DNA of 64,000 nt from Thermodesulfovibrionia bacterium (GTDB lineage: Bacteria; Nitrospirota; Thermodesulfovibrionia; UBA6902): positions 1 through 64,000 of the forward strand of contig JAGVGM010000349.1 of NCBI GenBank assembly GCA_020057065.1, in the 5' to 3' direction. The first letter of the stretch is position 1, and every line of letters begins with the position of its first letter. The notes under the pieces are model-generated. The model was not told where the DNA came from, did no database searches, and saw only the letters and a list, made by a program, of their open reading frames with translations. The position numbers were made by a program, and so were the translations under genes. This document shows, piece after piece, positions 11,201 to 21,100 of the stretch.

Positions 11201-14200
11201 GTCTTAATTCCTGTTTCACCTGACCCGACGTATGACCCAACGCCTTTTTTTAACTGGGCAGGCAGCTTTGATGCTGTAACATATGATTTTCAGCTTGATG
11301 ACAATTCAGACCTTAGCTCGCCTGTAATCAACCAATCCTTGATAGTGGATAACTCTTATATACCATCTGTTCCTGTTACAAATGGGCTTTATTACTGGCA
11401 TGTAAGGGCGGTAGACGATATCGGGAATAGCAGTGGATGGTCAAGTGCAGACAGCTTTACAGCTCAATTAAAAGGCACTAAACCCATTCCGACACTCAGC
11501 TATAGTGAAAATCCTGCACAGGCGGGTACTCTGGTCATTACAGCTACGTTCGACCAGGATATTGTTACCATCCCTCAAATATCAATTGATCAGCCGGGGT
11601 TAATTGATGTCAGTCCTTCAAATATGACAGGTTCAGACAGGATTTGGACGTATAATTATTATGTCTATCCATCAGATGGAAGTAATTATGCCGACGGCAC
11701 AGCAGTTGAAACTATCGCGAATGCAAAGAACTTTGAAGGTATTGAAAATGGCCCTGCTCTTAATAATACCTTTATCATTGATACAAGCAAAGCAGGATTA
11801 AAGATTATAAACAGGGCAGAATATTTTATTGACAAAGACCCGGGTGAAGGGCAAGGTCTTTCCATTGATATTCCAATAGATGGAATATTTGACAGCGCAA
11901 AAGAGACGGTTGAGTTTTTTGCAGACACCACAGAACTCAGCATTGGTTATCACACTGTCTATCTTCGTATGTGCAATTCTGACGGCACATGGGGTGTTGC
12001 AAGACCTTTAGCGAATGATGTTTATATTCCGGCTCCGTATAACCTTGAAGTAACCGGAATAAAAACTATTCAAGCAGCCGAATATTTTATTGACAGCGAT
12101 CCTGGTGAAGGAAATGGGAAGTCTTTACCTGCACAGGATGGTTTAATGGACAGCGGTATAGAAGTTATGGAGGTCGGCTCTATTGATACATCCAATCTTT
12201 CAAAAGGACTGCATACCCTTTATGTTCGAGCCAAAGATAGCGATGGTAAATGGGGGGGGGCACGGGAATATATTTTTGAAGTGGGAGAAGCGGACAGGAT
12301 AACGAAGGCTGAGTATTATGTGGACAATAGCTCACCGATACAACTTATACCTGAGGATGGATTGTTTGATGAAGGAACAGAAACAGCATCAGGAGTAATT
12401 GATACTACTGCATTTACAATTGGTCCGCACAATTTGTGTGTACGGTTTTACAATTCTACAGGCTTAGATAATAATGAATGTACAATCTTTTCAGTGTTCG
12501 ATCCAACAGGCGATTCAGACAACGACGGAATGCCTAACGGCTGGGAGATAGCGAACGGTCTTGACCCTGCTAACCCGGCCGATGCTTCTTACGACAAAGA
12601 TTCTGACGGGTTAACTAATCTTGAGGAGTATCAAAACAATACGAACCCGAATAATCCTGACACTGATGGTGACGGTATGCAGGATGGCTGGGAAATTAAT
12701 AATGGGCTTGATCCACGCAACCCCGGGGATACGAACGGTGACCCGGATAATGATGGCCTGACAAACATAGATGAATATCGCTATCAGACAGAGCCAAATA
12801 ATCCCGACACTGATAATGATGGAATGACTGACGGGGATGAAATTAAATATGGAAGTGATCCACTCATCCCGGACAGTCTGGGGTTAACTGTACAAAATAA
12901 AAATGTTCTTGTCTCTCTTCAGGGCAATAATCGCATTATTGTTGGGATTCAAAACGCTATAGGCAGGAAGAAGGAAGTACAGATTTCTCTTGATGGACTC
13001 AATGCTTCCTGGTACACCATTGAGGAAAAATATCGCAGCTTTGAACTCATTCCTTTTGAATATAAGGAGATATATATTCAACTTCGTCTTCCGCTGAATT
13101 GCGATATCCTGATAGGGCAATATCCTTTTACAGTCAAAGCAGACTGGCTGACGAGGAAAAAGTCAGGAGAAATAGATCGTCAGGGAACGGTAAGCGATAG
13201 CGGTATGTTGAATGTTACGCCGAATCCTAATGTTTACCGCCTCGCTATCCCGGATGAGACCGTATTTGCCGGGAATACTATATTCACTGCCTGGAGAACC
13301 GATATTCCTGCTACAAGCTATCTTTATTACAGAAAACTCGGTGATACGGATTTCATCCAGGTTCCGGCAGGGACGGATGAACTGGAGCATAGGGTTATGG
13401 TCCCCGATCTCGAATATTTTACATATTATGAAGTTTATACTGAAAATTACTCTGCCTGTAATGGATTTACAGGATCCGAAATTCAGATGACCAAGACAGG
13501 AAAGGCGGTTAAATTTGTAAATAATGTTAATGAATTCTGGATCGACAGGGACTATAACCAGCAGGTTGAGCTAACTATAACGAATACGGACATGATCCCG
13601 CATAATTTCCAGTTGTCCATAGCCAACCCTTATGATGATATAGTTGTTGGATTTGTTGGAGATGGCAGCAACGGCCGTGAAGCAACCCTGCAGCCGGGTG
13701 AATCAACAATTGTACAGCTTGTAATAAACGCACCTGATGCGCAGAAGACCCAGTACGATCTGTATCTGAAAATGGTTTCTGATGAAGGGGAATTTGACTC
13801 GTTTGTTGATTATTCTTATGCCATTGTTCATGTAAGACCGTTCGTGCGCAATCTTGATATTCAGCCTGTTCAGTCAGACCCGGGAATGATGACAAGCAGA
13901 TTCAGACTTATTAATTATGGTGATACGTTATCGGATATTAAGGTATATATTGATGAATACAATAGGGGAAAAACAATACTTAATCCAGCGATCAATTACA
14001 TAAGATTGAAAAATGGCGAATTCATTGAATTTGATATTAAGTCCGGGGAATATGTAAGCGGTACTGTTTACGTGAGATCAGGGGACTACGTGGTCTCTGC
14101 GCCTTTTGAAATAGGATGTCCTTCAGGCACAAGTCTGAATACATATACCATAAATGATGTTGGGATTATGGCTGAAATCAAAGACTGGTACTGCACAAAC

Positions 14201-17200
14201 AAAATGCATATTGATTTGCCGTTTGCTGTTCCGACGGGATTTGACAAATCAGATATTGCAGAAGCAGCGCTCGAAGTGAATTTTTCATTGCCCATGACGC
14301 GTGATAAATATGACCCTCATACAGTGAAGTTCTCAATTAACGGATATGAGATTGAAACAATGGAGAATACCATCCCTGAGGGCAATTATATTTTCCGTTT
14401 CCCGGCTTCTTTTATTAACCTCGGGTTTGATGGTCCGGCACAGAATATACTCTCGGTAGATGTTGAAGGTATTGGTGAAGGGCAGTATATAGTAGTGACC
14501 GACTTCAAGGTTTATCTGAACGTCAATCAGATGAGTGTAAATCTTTGTGTGCCGCCGCTAATAAAACTGCCGAAAAAATTACCAAAGCCTGAAACAAAGA
14601 TTGCGAATGTAGAACCCAACAAAAAGTTTAGACCGGGTGATACAGTCAATATAACTTTTGAACTTAACAATAATGATAATCCTAATAATGAATATGGAGG
14701 TAATCATTCAGGACGTTTAACAGTATTGATTGAGAATAATTCATATAACGGTGTAATTTCACCTGTTCCATATGCTTGGAACATAACTGTTCCACTAGGC
14801 AATAAGAAATTTCCTCAGGATTTTAAGGGTCAAGTAAGTATTGAAAATCTTATCTATGCAATCCCTGACAATGCTGATGATATTGAGTATAAAATTAAAG
14901 TCACTTTTGAAAATATTACAATGAACTCAACTGATGCAGGATCAAGCGAATTCCGGGTTCGGACCCCTTTGATTATTGTGCATGGGATAATGGGGAGTAA
15001 ACTGGAAAGAATCGATAGTAGTATAGACAGAGTTGTTTGGGGAGGCTTACTCGATTTCCTATTAGCAAGAGCTTCTTCAGTTTTTGGAAGTCTTTTTGAT
15101 TATCTGGAATATTCTTTTGATTATCTAAGGTTCTATGAAAATGGAACTCCAGTATATCCTAATATAAAGGCTACTCGGGCTATTACAAAAATGCTAAAAA
15201 TAGAAAGTATAGATATGGCAGTTGGAGTCGATACCTTTGATGGTTTGCATGATGAACTTCTGTCGCAGATATACATTTATCATCCAATAGGGGATGAAGA
15301 GGATTTTGATATTGATAATTTAAACCTCAGTGTAGATTACCCAGAAGATGTTTTTTATTTTGTTTATGATTGGAGACAAGATAACACGATAAGCGCTGAA
15401 ATTTTAAAACGATTTATTGAAAAAATCACAAATAAGCAATTAACCGGAAAAAGCAACTCTAAAGTTAATATCGTTGCACATAGTATGGGAGGGTTAGTTG
15501 TTAAATCACTTATGTCTAATAATGCATTCCCTGGGATTAACGAGAAAATTAACAAAGTCATATTTGTTGGTACCCCCCACGTAGGTGCAGTTAAAGCGTT
15601 TTCTGGCATCAAATACGGAGATAATGATTTTCAGATTCAAGAGGATCGATATAAAGGAATCACTAAGAATTTACCAAGTGGCTATCAGCTCTTGCCGTCA
15701 GAAAGATATTTTGATAATGGAAATTATCCAGAAGGTTTCTATGATATAGATGGTAAAGTTATAACTTATACTTCAAATCCTACTTTTCAACAGGATGTGG
15801 CCAAGTTTGGCAATGAAAGTCTATTTGAACAAGCTGTAACATTTCATCAATTGTTAGATGATGACTCATATCTATATGAAGATAATACTTATTCTATTGT
15901 TGGATGTAAGAAGCCAACAAGTACTTTTATACAGGAAACAACAGATCCTTATTCGATTGATTACTTTAAGGGTGATGGTGACGAAACTGTTCCGTTAAAA
16001 AGCGCCCTTACTGTTAATGCCCATAAGAAATATATTGCTCAATATGCTGAGCATTCCAATCTCCCAAGCCACAATGGTGTTAAAAGATTAATTAGATCAT
16101 TATTGAAAGGTTATGAAAATCGTCTTCCATCAGGAGTGAATGAATATAGTCCTGATTTCTGCGGATTGGATGACGGCATAAGAATTTTATTGCCTTCCTT
16201 TAACATCGGTTTTAAAATCCCACCTGTTTATTGGCCGAAAGTGAGCTTGCCAACAGGTGACTTCTCAGTATACACGGGCAATAAAGTTTATTTGGGTATT
16301 CTCGGCTCTGATTACCGAATAACCAACGAAGGGGTTGAAATATTTATACCTGAAGGCTCTGCGTACACACTTGAATTTCGTGGTGTTGATAAAGAATATC
16401 TTGATATAAAGTTTCAGTTAATGAGAGCGGGTGGTGTAATAAAGACCTATGTTTTTTCAAATATATCTTTAGACATTGAAGGCTGTGGTAAAGTCGTTTT
16501 TGACTTGACGAATATAATGACTGATCCGGTGCTCGAACTTGACTATACATGTGATGGCGTAACTGATAATACACTCCCACCATCAGACATCCTTGATGAA
16601 TCTCAGAGCAAAGACATGACCGCTCCTATAACGGCTGCAAATATTACAGGGACATTAGGACTGAATGATTGGTACGTATCAAATGTATCTATTGATCTAA
16701 CCGCAACGGACAACGCCAGCGGAAGCGGGATACTTAAGACTAAATATAGACTGCAGGATGACATGGGCTACAAAGATTACAACGGGACAATAGAAATCAG
16801 CCAACCCGGCAATTACACACTTACCTACTATTCTATAGACAGGAACTTGAATAAAGAGATAGAAAAAGTTGTTGAATTCAAAATTGACAATATTCCGCCT
16901 CAAATAACGAGCGTTAAAGATGAGGGCTATTATAGTTTGGACAAAACCAGACTCTCGGCTACTGTGACAGGGCAGTGGTTTTCCGGCCTGAAGGATGTAT
17001 GTTATTCGGCAGGGACTGCTGCCGGATCAACAGATATTGCGGATTGGACATGTTCAGGCGCAGATCTTGATGTTTCTATAGCAGGATTGTATCTGCCAGA
17101 CGCATGCAGTCAGAAATATTTTATAAATATCCGGGGAACAAACAATGCAGGAGTGCAGAGCAGTATTGTTTCTTCTAACGGAATAACGGTACTTGAGCCA

Positions 17201-17830
17201 ACAGTTGATGGCGACGGCGATGGTTTTGACAATCAGAACGAAACAGGGGCCGGAAGCGATCCATGTAACAACGCTTCATATCCTGCCTCAACTAATATTG
17301 TTCTCAGGAAAGGATTCAACCTCCTCAGTTTCCCTACTGAGACACTGTATTATGAAAATGTATATAACTTAATGGAAGCACTTGGCGGAGGCAGTGTCAT
17401 TGATCGTTTTCTAATATTCAATTCAGCAGATAAGAACTATGCTGAAGCCGGTTATGACGGAGCTTTGAAGTTCTATGGAACTAATATAATGCTCCCGGCA
17501 GGAGAGGGACTTCCCGGTCTGATCGTTTATGCAAAACAGGACTCAGCGTTTACGTTTACATCAAAATACTGTCCAACCTGGGATCTTAGGGCAGGGACAA
17601 ATTTAGTCGGCACTCCATGCGCATCAGCGAATTTAACAGCATTCGATCTGTTTAACAGTCTCGGTGGCAAAGATTATGTCTCAAGCATCCAGCGCTTCAA
17701 CACCGATAGAGGCAAATTCGAGACCGCAGGCCACATCAATAGTCAGCCTGCAGGCATGAACTTCCCGATCAAGGCAGGGGAGGGATATTTTATTTATATG
17801 AAAAAGGATGTGACGGGGTTTAAGCCATGA
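8279..17830 (+). CDS. Giant secreted protein (3183 aa): AEYFIDxDPGEGNG repeats, Fn3/Ig-like, TSP3-like repeats, embedded LCAT-like alpha/beta hydrolase, shared C-terminal module
   Basis: TPLIIVHGIMGSKLERIDSSIDRVVWGG, VNIVAHSMGGLVVKSL, GDGDETVPLKSAL, H in AEHSNLPSHNGVK; ends [17 protein letters not shown]. Confidence 0.9.
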   Translation: MSNKLLTVLLFTLILYGLCSAVNADTINLAEYFIDNDPGEGNGIRIDIPIDGGFDGSIETVEFSVNTTELSVGYHTVYVRMRNFDGTWGVARPLTNDVYIPSPYNFEVEGTKTISAAEYFIDSDPGEGNGKPLPLITGENDIFELSSVSTLNIPAGLHNLYVRAKDSDGKWGILRQYTFEVSSPDIIAGAEYFVDSDPGNDWSKIGTSLLSLDGLFDSKLETAEGSSTTLTTGIHTIYVRMKDIYGRYSQKPVSQGVGIGVPVISNLITPVQSGNGDGKVPLSVTIADYNGSPVKVKVEYSVNDGSLWNKATIDETSLIASYGTPVVNNTTDYQIDNVPTNSGPNQLNFNWLSGSDLSGEEYPSVIIRFILDNGINPVSALISDPLSIDNKSPLVPVLIPYSPEPACDATPLLAWNAVREAVKYHIQISHGPDFTSLDTDLVNIAANYFVQSVNLTSGVIYWKVSAIDAKGNESVFSSPDSFTLNADITAPTVSITYGLSPATEGQFLIRAVFSESIQSVPLISIDQPGAVDIANVPMSGSGNMWTYMYQIHKADGSEYIDGSAVVTFTNGFDCGGNTNQPAFNNTFTIDTTAPSGTIIGAEYFIDNDPGEGAGIFITVPDDGAYNSTKESVTFEIDTTYLGIGSHTVYLRFKNSDGTWGVARPLANDIVAASPPNFSITGDLYISSAEYFIDEDPGEGNGYPVPVIDNDFDESVEDVELTDIDTSYLEAGIHTLFMRMKDSNGNWGIVRQYPFEVSAPNKITGAEYFVDNDPGNDWSKAGTALTPVDGMFNSMSETAEGSTTTLTTGQHTIYVRMKDLYGRYSTRASSHAVGVGGPAFSFKSQPQQPFGSNGDIPITVIVEDYAGGDTYQMRAEYSFDGSTWFKATIKPGSLTATQGNPVLNNSAEYQIGSSGGYIQTSSGTNQIGFIWSSAVELAGLETNVQLRVTLRDGTVIKAQIQSGIFSLDNNAPPTPVLIPVSPDPTYDPTPFFNWAGSFDAVTYDFQLDDNSDLSSPVINQSLIVDNSYIPSVPVTNGLYYWHVRAVDDIGNSSGWSSADSFTAQLKGTKPIPTLSYSENPAQAGTLVITATFDQDIVTIPQISIDQPGLIDVSPSNMTGSDRIWTYNYYVYPSDGSNYADGTAVETIANAKNFEGIENGPALNNTFIIDTSKAGLKIINRAEYFIDKDPGEGQGLSIDIPIDGIFDSAKETVEFFADTTELSIGYHTVYLRMCNSDGTWGVARPLANDVYIPAPYNLEVTGIKTIQAAEYFIDSDPGEGNGKSLPAQDGLMDSGIEVMEVGSIDTSNLSKGLHTLYVRAKDSDGKWGGAREYIFEVGEADRITKAEYYVDNSSPIQLIPEDGLFDEGTETASGVIDTTAFTIGPHNLCVRFYNSTGLDNNECTIFSVFDPTGDSDNDGMPNGWEIANGLDPANPADASYDKDSDGLTNLEEYQNNTNPNNPDTDGDGMQDGWEINNGLDPRNPGDTNGDPDNDGLTNIDEYRYQTEPNNPDTDNDGMTDGDEIKYGSDPLIPDSLGLTVQNKNVLVSLQGNNRIIVGIQNAIGRKKEVQISLDGLNASWYTIEEKYRSFELIPFEYKEIYIQLRLPLNCDILIGQYPFTVKADWLTRKKSGEIDRQGTVSDSGMLNVTPNPNVYRLAIPDETVFAGNTIFTAWRTDIPATSYLYYRKLGDTDFIQVPAGTDELEHRVMVPDLEYFTYYEVYTENYSACNGFTGSEIQMTKTGKAVKFVNNVNEFWIDRDYNQQVELTITNTDMIPHNFQLSIANPYDDIVVGFVGDGSNGREATLQPGESTIVQLVINAPDAQKTQYDLYLKMVSDEGEFDSFVDYSYAIVHVRPFVRNLDIQPVQSDPGMMTSRFRLINYGDTLSDIKVYIDEYNRGKTILNPAINYIRLKNGEFIEFDIKSGEYVSGTVYVRSGDYVVSAPFEIGCPSGTSLNTYTINDVGIMAEIKDWYCTNKMHIDLPFAVPTGFDKSDIAEAALEVNFSLPMTRDKYDPHTVKFSINGYEIETMENTIPEGNYIFRFPASFINLGFDGPAQNILSVDVEGIGEGQYIVVTDFKVYLNVNQMSVNLCVPPLIKLPKKLPKPETKIANVEPNKKFRPGDTVNITFELNNNDNPNNEYGGNHSGRLTVLIENNSYNGVISPVPYAWNITVPLGNKKFPQDFKGQVSIENLIYAIPDNADDIEYKIKVTFENITMNSTDAGSSEFRVRTPLIIVHGIMGSKLERIDSSIDRVVWGGLLDFLLARASSVFGSLFDYLEYSFDYLRFYENGTPVYPNIKATRAITKMLKIESIDMAVGVDTFDGLHDELLSQIYIYHPIGDEEDFDIDNLNLSVDYPEDVFYFVYDWRQDNTISAEILKRFIEKITNKQLTGKSNSKVNIVAHSMGGLVVKSLMSNNAFPGINEKINKVIFVGTPHVGAVKAFSGIKYGDNDFQIQEDRYKGITKNLPSGYQLLPSERYFDNGNYPEGFYDIDGKVITYTSNPTFQQDVAKFGNESLFEQAVTFHQLLDDDSYLYEDNTYSIVGCKKPTSTFIQETTDPYSIDYFKGDGDETVPLKSALTVNAHKKYIAQYAEHSNLPSHNGVKRLIRSLLKGYENRLPSGVNEYSPDFCGLDDGIRILLPSFNIGFKIPPVYWPKVSLPTGDFSVYTGNKVYLGILGSDYRITNEGVEIFIPEGSAYTLEFRGVDKEYLDIKFQLMRAGGVIKTYVFSNISLDIEGCGKVVFDLTNIMTDPVLELDYTCDGVTDNTLPPSDILDESQSKDMTAPITAANITGTLGLNDWYVSNVSIDLTATDNASGSGILKTKYRLQDDMGYKDYNGTIEISQPGNYTLTYYSIDRNLNKEIEKVVEFKIDNIPPQITSVKDEGYYSLDKTRLSATVTGQWFSGLKDVCYSAGTAAGSTDIADWTCSGADLDVSIAGLYLPDACSQKYFINIRGTNNAGVQSSIVSSNGITVLEPTVDGDGDGFDNQNETGAGSDPCNNASYPASTNIVLRKGFNLLSFPTETLYYENVYNLMEALGGGSVIDRFLIFNSADKNYAEAGYDGALKFYGTNIMLPAGEGLPGLIVYAKQDSAFTFTSKYCPTWDLRAGTNLVGTPCASANLTAFDLFNSLGGKDYVSSIQRFNTDRGKFETAGHINSQPAGMNFPIKAGEGYFIYMKKDVTGFKP
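12252..12260 (+). repeat. Poly-G (G9) homopolymer inside the giant CDS
   Basis: GGTAAATGGGGGGGGGCACGG, coding for KWGGAR. Confidence 0.85.
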
Positions 17831-17921
17831 GAATTTATAAAAGACAGTTGCGGGTTGCGGGTTACGAGTTACGGGAAAAGATGCAGGATGCAAGAGTTTG
17901 GCAAGAAAATACTCAGATATT

Positions 17922-17986
17922 GTCATTCCCGCTTGTCGGGAATCTTCTCTTAAAACCAAGAAAGATTCCGGACAAGCCGGAATGAC
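17922..17986. repeat. Dispersed imperfect palindromic element
   Basis: GTCATTCCCGCTTGTCGGGAATC...GATTCCGGACAAGCCGGAATGAC. Confidence 0.75.
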
Positions 17987-18125
17987 ATTTTTGGGTCAAT
18001 GACGGGTAAATGTAAAATTATTTATTGAGTTTTTGCTGATCGCTGATAGCTGACTGCTGAGAGCTATCTCTTCTGAAGAGAGGCATTGTCGTTAGCTCAA
18101 TCGAAAGGGAGGACGAGGCAAAAGA

Positions 18126-21100
18126 ATGAAGAAAGAGAGAAGATTACTTGCAGTAGCGGTATTCTGGTTCTTTTTAAGTATCTTTATCTTTTTTACATCA
18201 TCAGGCTCGGCGCAGACACCTACGCCCATTTTGGGTTTTGCAGATTTGCACAATCATCAGTTCGCTAACCTGGGCTTCGGCGGCGGAATGCTGGTGGGTG
18301 CGCCGTTCAGCAACACACCCGGCGGGATTGCTGATGCCTTACCATATTGCTCAGATTTCCACGGTTTGTTCGGTGAGAATGATCCGTTTGAATGGGCTGA
18401 GGGTTTGGGGTTAACGCATCGTGTCGGCGGATGGCCTCAGTTTGACGGATGGCCGCGCTGGAATTCGATCACCCATCAGCAGGTCTACTATGAGTGGCTG
18501 AAGCGCGCCTTTGACGGCGGACTTAAATTGATGGTCATGCTTGCCGTCAGCAACAAGACGTTGTGTGAAATAGTCTACTCCCCCGAACCCGGATTTACCT
18601 GTAACGACATGGATGCGGCAGATCGTCAGATTGACGCGGCTTATGCCCTGCAAAACTACATTGACTTTCTGTCGGGAGGCTCCGGCATGGGCTGGTACAG
18701 GATAGTGACTTCATCTGCCGAAGCGCGGCAGGTCATCAACAGCGGCAAGATGGCTGTGGTGCTGGGGATCGAGGTTGACACTTTATTTAACTGCGGGGAA
18801 AACAGCGGCTGCACAGATTTATATGTAGCCGGCGAGCTGGATCGGTACTACCGGAAGGGCGTACGCCATGTCTTTCCTGTTCATTTAATCAATAATGGTT
18901 TTGGAGGCGCGGCGCTTTATGAAGACATGTTCAACGTTCTCAACAAGATAGAGACCGGAGAATACTTTTGGCCGTATGACTGCTCGGCAGACGGATATAA
19001 TTTTAAGCTTGGTTCACTATTTCCATCTCTTTCATGGTTAGGCGACCATGACCCGGTTCCCTTCTATTATTCTTTATTGGAAAGCGCGAATAGTAATGTA
19101 GCCCACTGTAATAGCAAAGGGAAGGAGCCGCTCGGCGATTCTCTGATCAAGATGCTGATGGACCGGAAGATGATCATAGATATTGATCACATGGACCGCC
19201 GGCTAACAAGTGAAACACTGAGACTTGCCGAGGAGAAGGACTACCCGGTAGTTTCAGGACACACAGGTCTTCTTGGAATATCTTCAGGCGCTAAAAGAAC
19301 GGAAGCTCAAAAGGACGATGCTACGCTGGAGCGTATTCGTAACCTCGGAGGGCTTGTGGGCACTATCCTTCATCAGGGCAAACGTGATCAAATTGCCGAG
19401 GCGCCCGGTTCCCCGGTGGCGCATGATTGCGGTAGCTCATCGCGTTCGTGGGTACAGTCTTATCTCTATGCCGTGCAAAAGATGGGCGGAGCTGTTGCAT
19501 TAGGATCTGACTTCAACGGCGGAGTAAAACAGCCGGCGCCGCGCTTTGGCCCCGATGCCTGTGACGGCGATAGATCCGGGCCGCAGGATTCGGGATCGCG
19601 GGTGTTATACCCGTTAGTGACTGAGACAGCCGTTGTGATGGATAAGAGTCAGATGGGAGGCAGGCCTTACATTAATATTTTCAATCCTGAGGTCCCGCCT
19701 CGGGTGTTTGACATTAACGTGGACGGGCTGGCGCATGTCGGTATGCTGCCCGATTTTATCGCAGACCTGAAGGAGCTGGGCTTAAGCTCTCAAGACCTCG
19801 CGCCTTTGTTCGGGTCGGCAGAAGCCTATGTTCATTTATGGGAAAAGATCGAGGCGCCAAATCTTAAAGTAGAATCGCTGAGCAACCCTTCTTCTCTGCA
19901 GGTCGGCTGGGGTTTTAAAATAACTGATATTACCTCCAACATAGGCGCATCAGCAACAGGGGCCAGCTCGATTACCCGGTTTTACCTTTCCACAAATGAA
20001 TTTTTCACAAATGACGACATATTTATAGCCCAACGCACCGTGCCTGCCCTTAATCCCGGAAACGGCTCGGAAGCAGTTACATCGGCGATAATCCCTCCTG
20101 TCCAAGCCCCGACGGCGCTCTACCTTATTGCCTGTGCCGACGCAGCAGGGGCTGTCTTTGAGTCGAATGAAAAGGACAATTGCGCTGCTTTGAGTGTAAT
20201 TCAGATCAGGCCTAATGCAGCAAAACAATGCTTTGAAGACAATGACAGCGATGGGTACAATATTTATGCCCCTGACTGGAATGAGTATGATTGCTATTAC
20301 ATTTTTGGTATTGACTGCAATGACAGCAATGCATCTATACATCCCGGGGTTACTGAGTTTTATTGCGACGGTCTGGACAATGACTGTAACGGCATAGTTG
20401 ACGACGTGTTATATCCAACCCCTTACTATAGGGATCTGGACGGAGATGGTTATGGCAATCCCGCGGTGACAAGCAATTCATGCCTGCTACTGGATGGATA
20501 TGTAAGCGATAATACGGATTGTAATGACTATCCCAAGAGCGGTGGCTACGGTATAAATCCCGGAGCGCCGGAGATCTGTAATAACGGTGTTGATGATGAT
20601 TGTGATGGAACGATTGATGAGGTAAATGTATATTATATGGACACAGACAGCGACGGCTATGGTAATTCCAATTTTCAGACAACAGCGTGTTCTCAGCCCG
20701 CCGGGTATGTAACGAATAATACGGACTGTGACGACGGTAGAGCGTCTATACATCCCTTTTCACTTGAAATATGCGACGGCAGAGACAATGACTGTGACGG
20801 GATAATAGATGAAGGCTTTGATATAGACGGTGACGGCTGGACCATATGCGCACTGGACTGCAATGACGATAACAGGTTTATCAATCCCGGAGCTGCTGAA
20901 ATATGCGACGGCGTGGATAACAACTGTAACGTTTCCATTGATGAAGGTGTTCAGAATACTTACTACAAGGACATTGATGGAGACGGTTATGGGAATCCCA
21001 ATAACCCAATTCCGGCCTGTTCCCAGACGGCCGGTTATGTAACAAATAATGCAGACTGCAATGACGATAACTCAGCGGTCCATCCCGGAGTCGCTGAACT

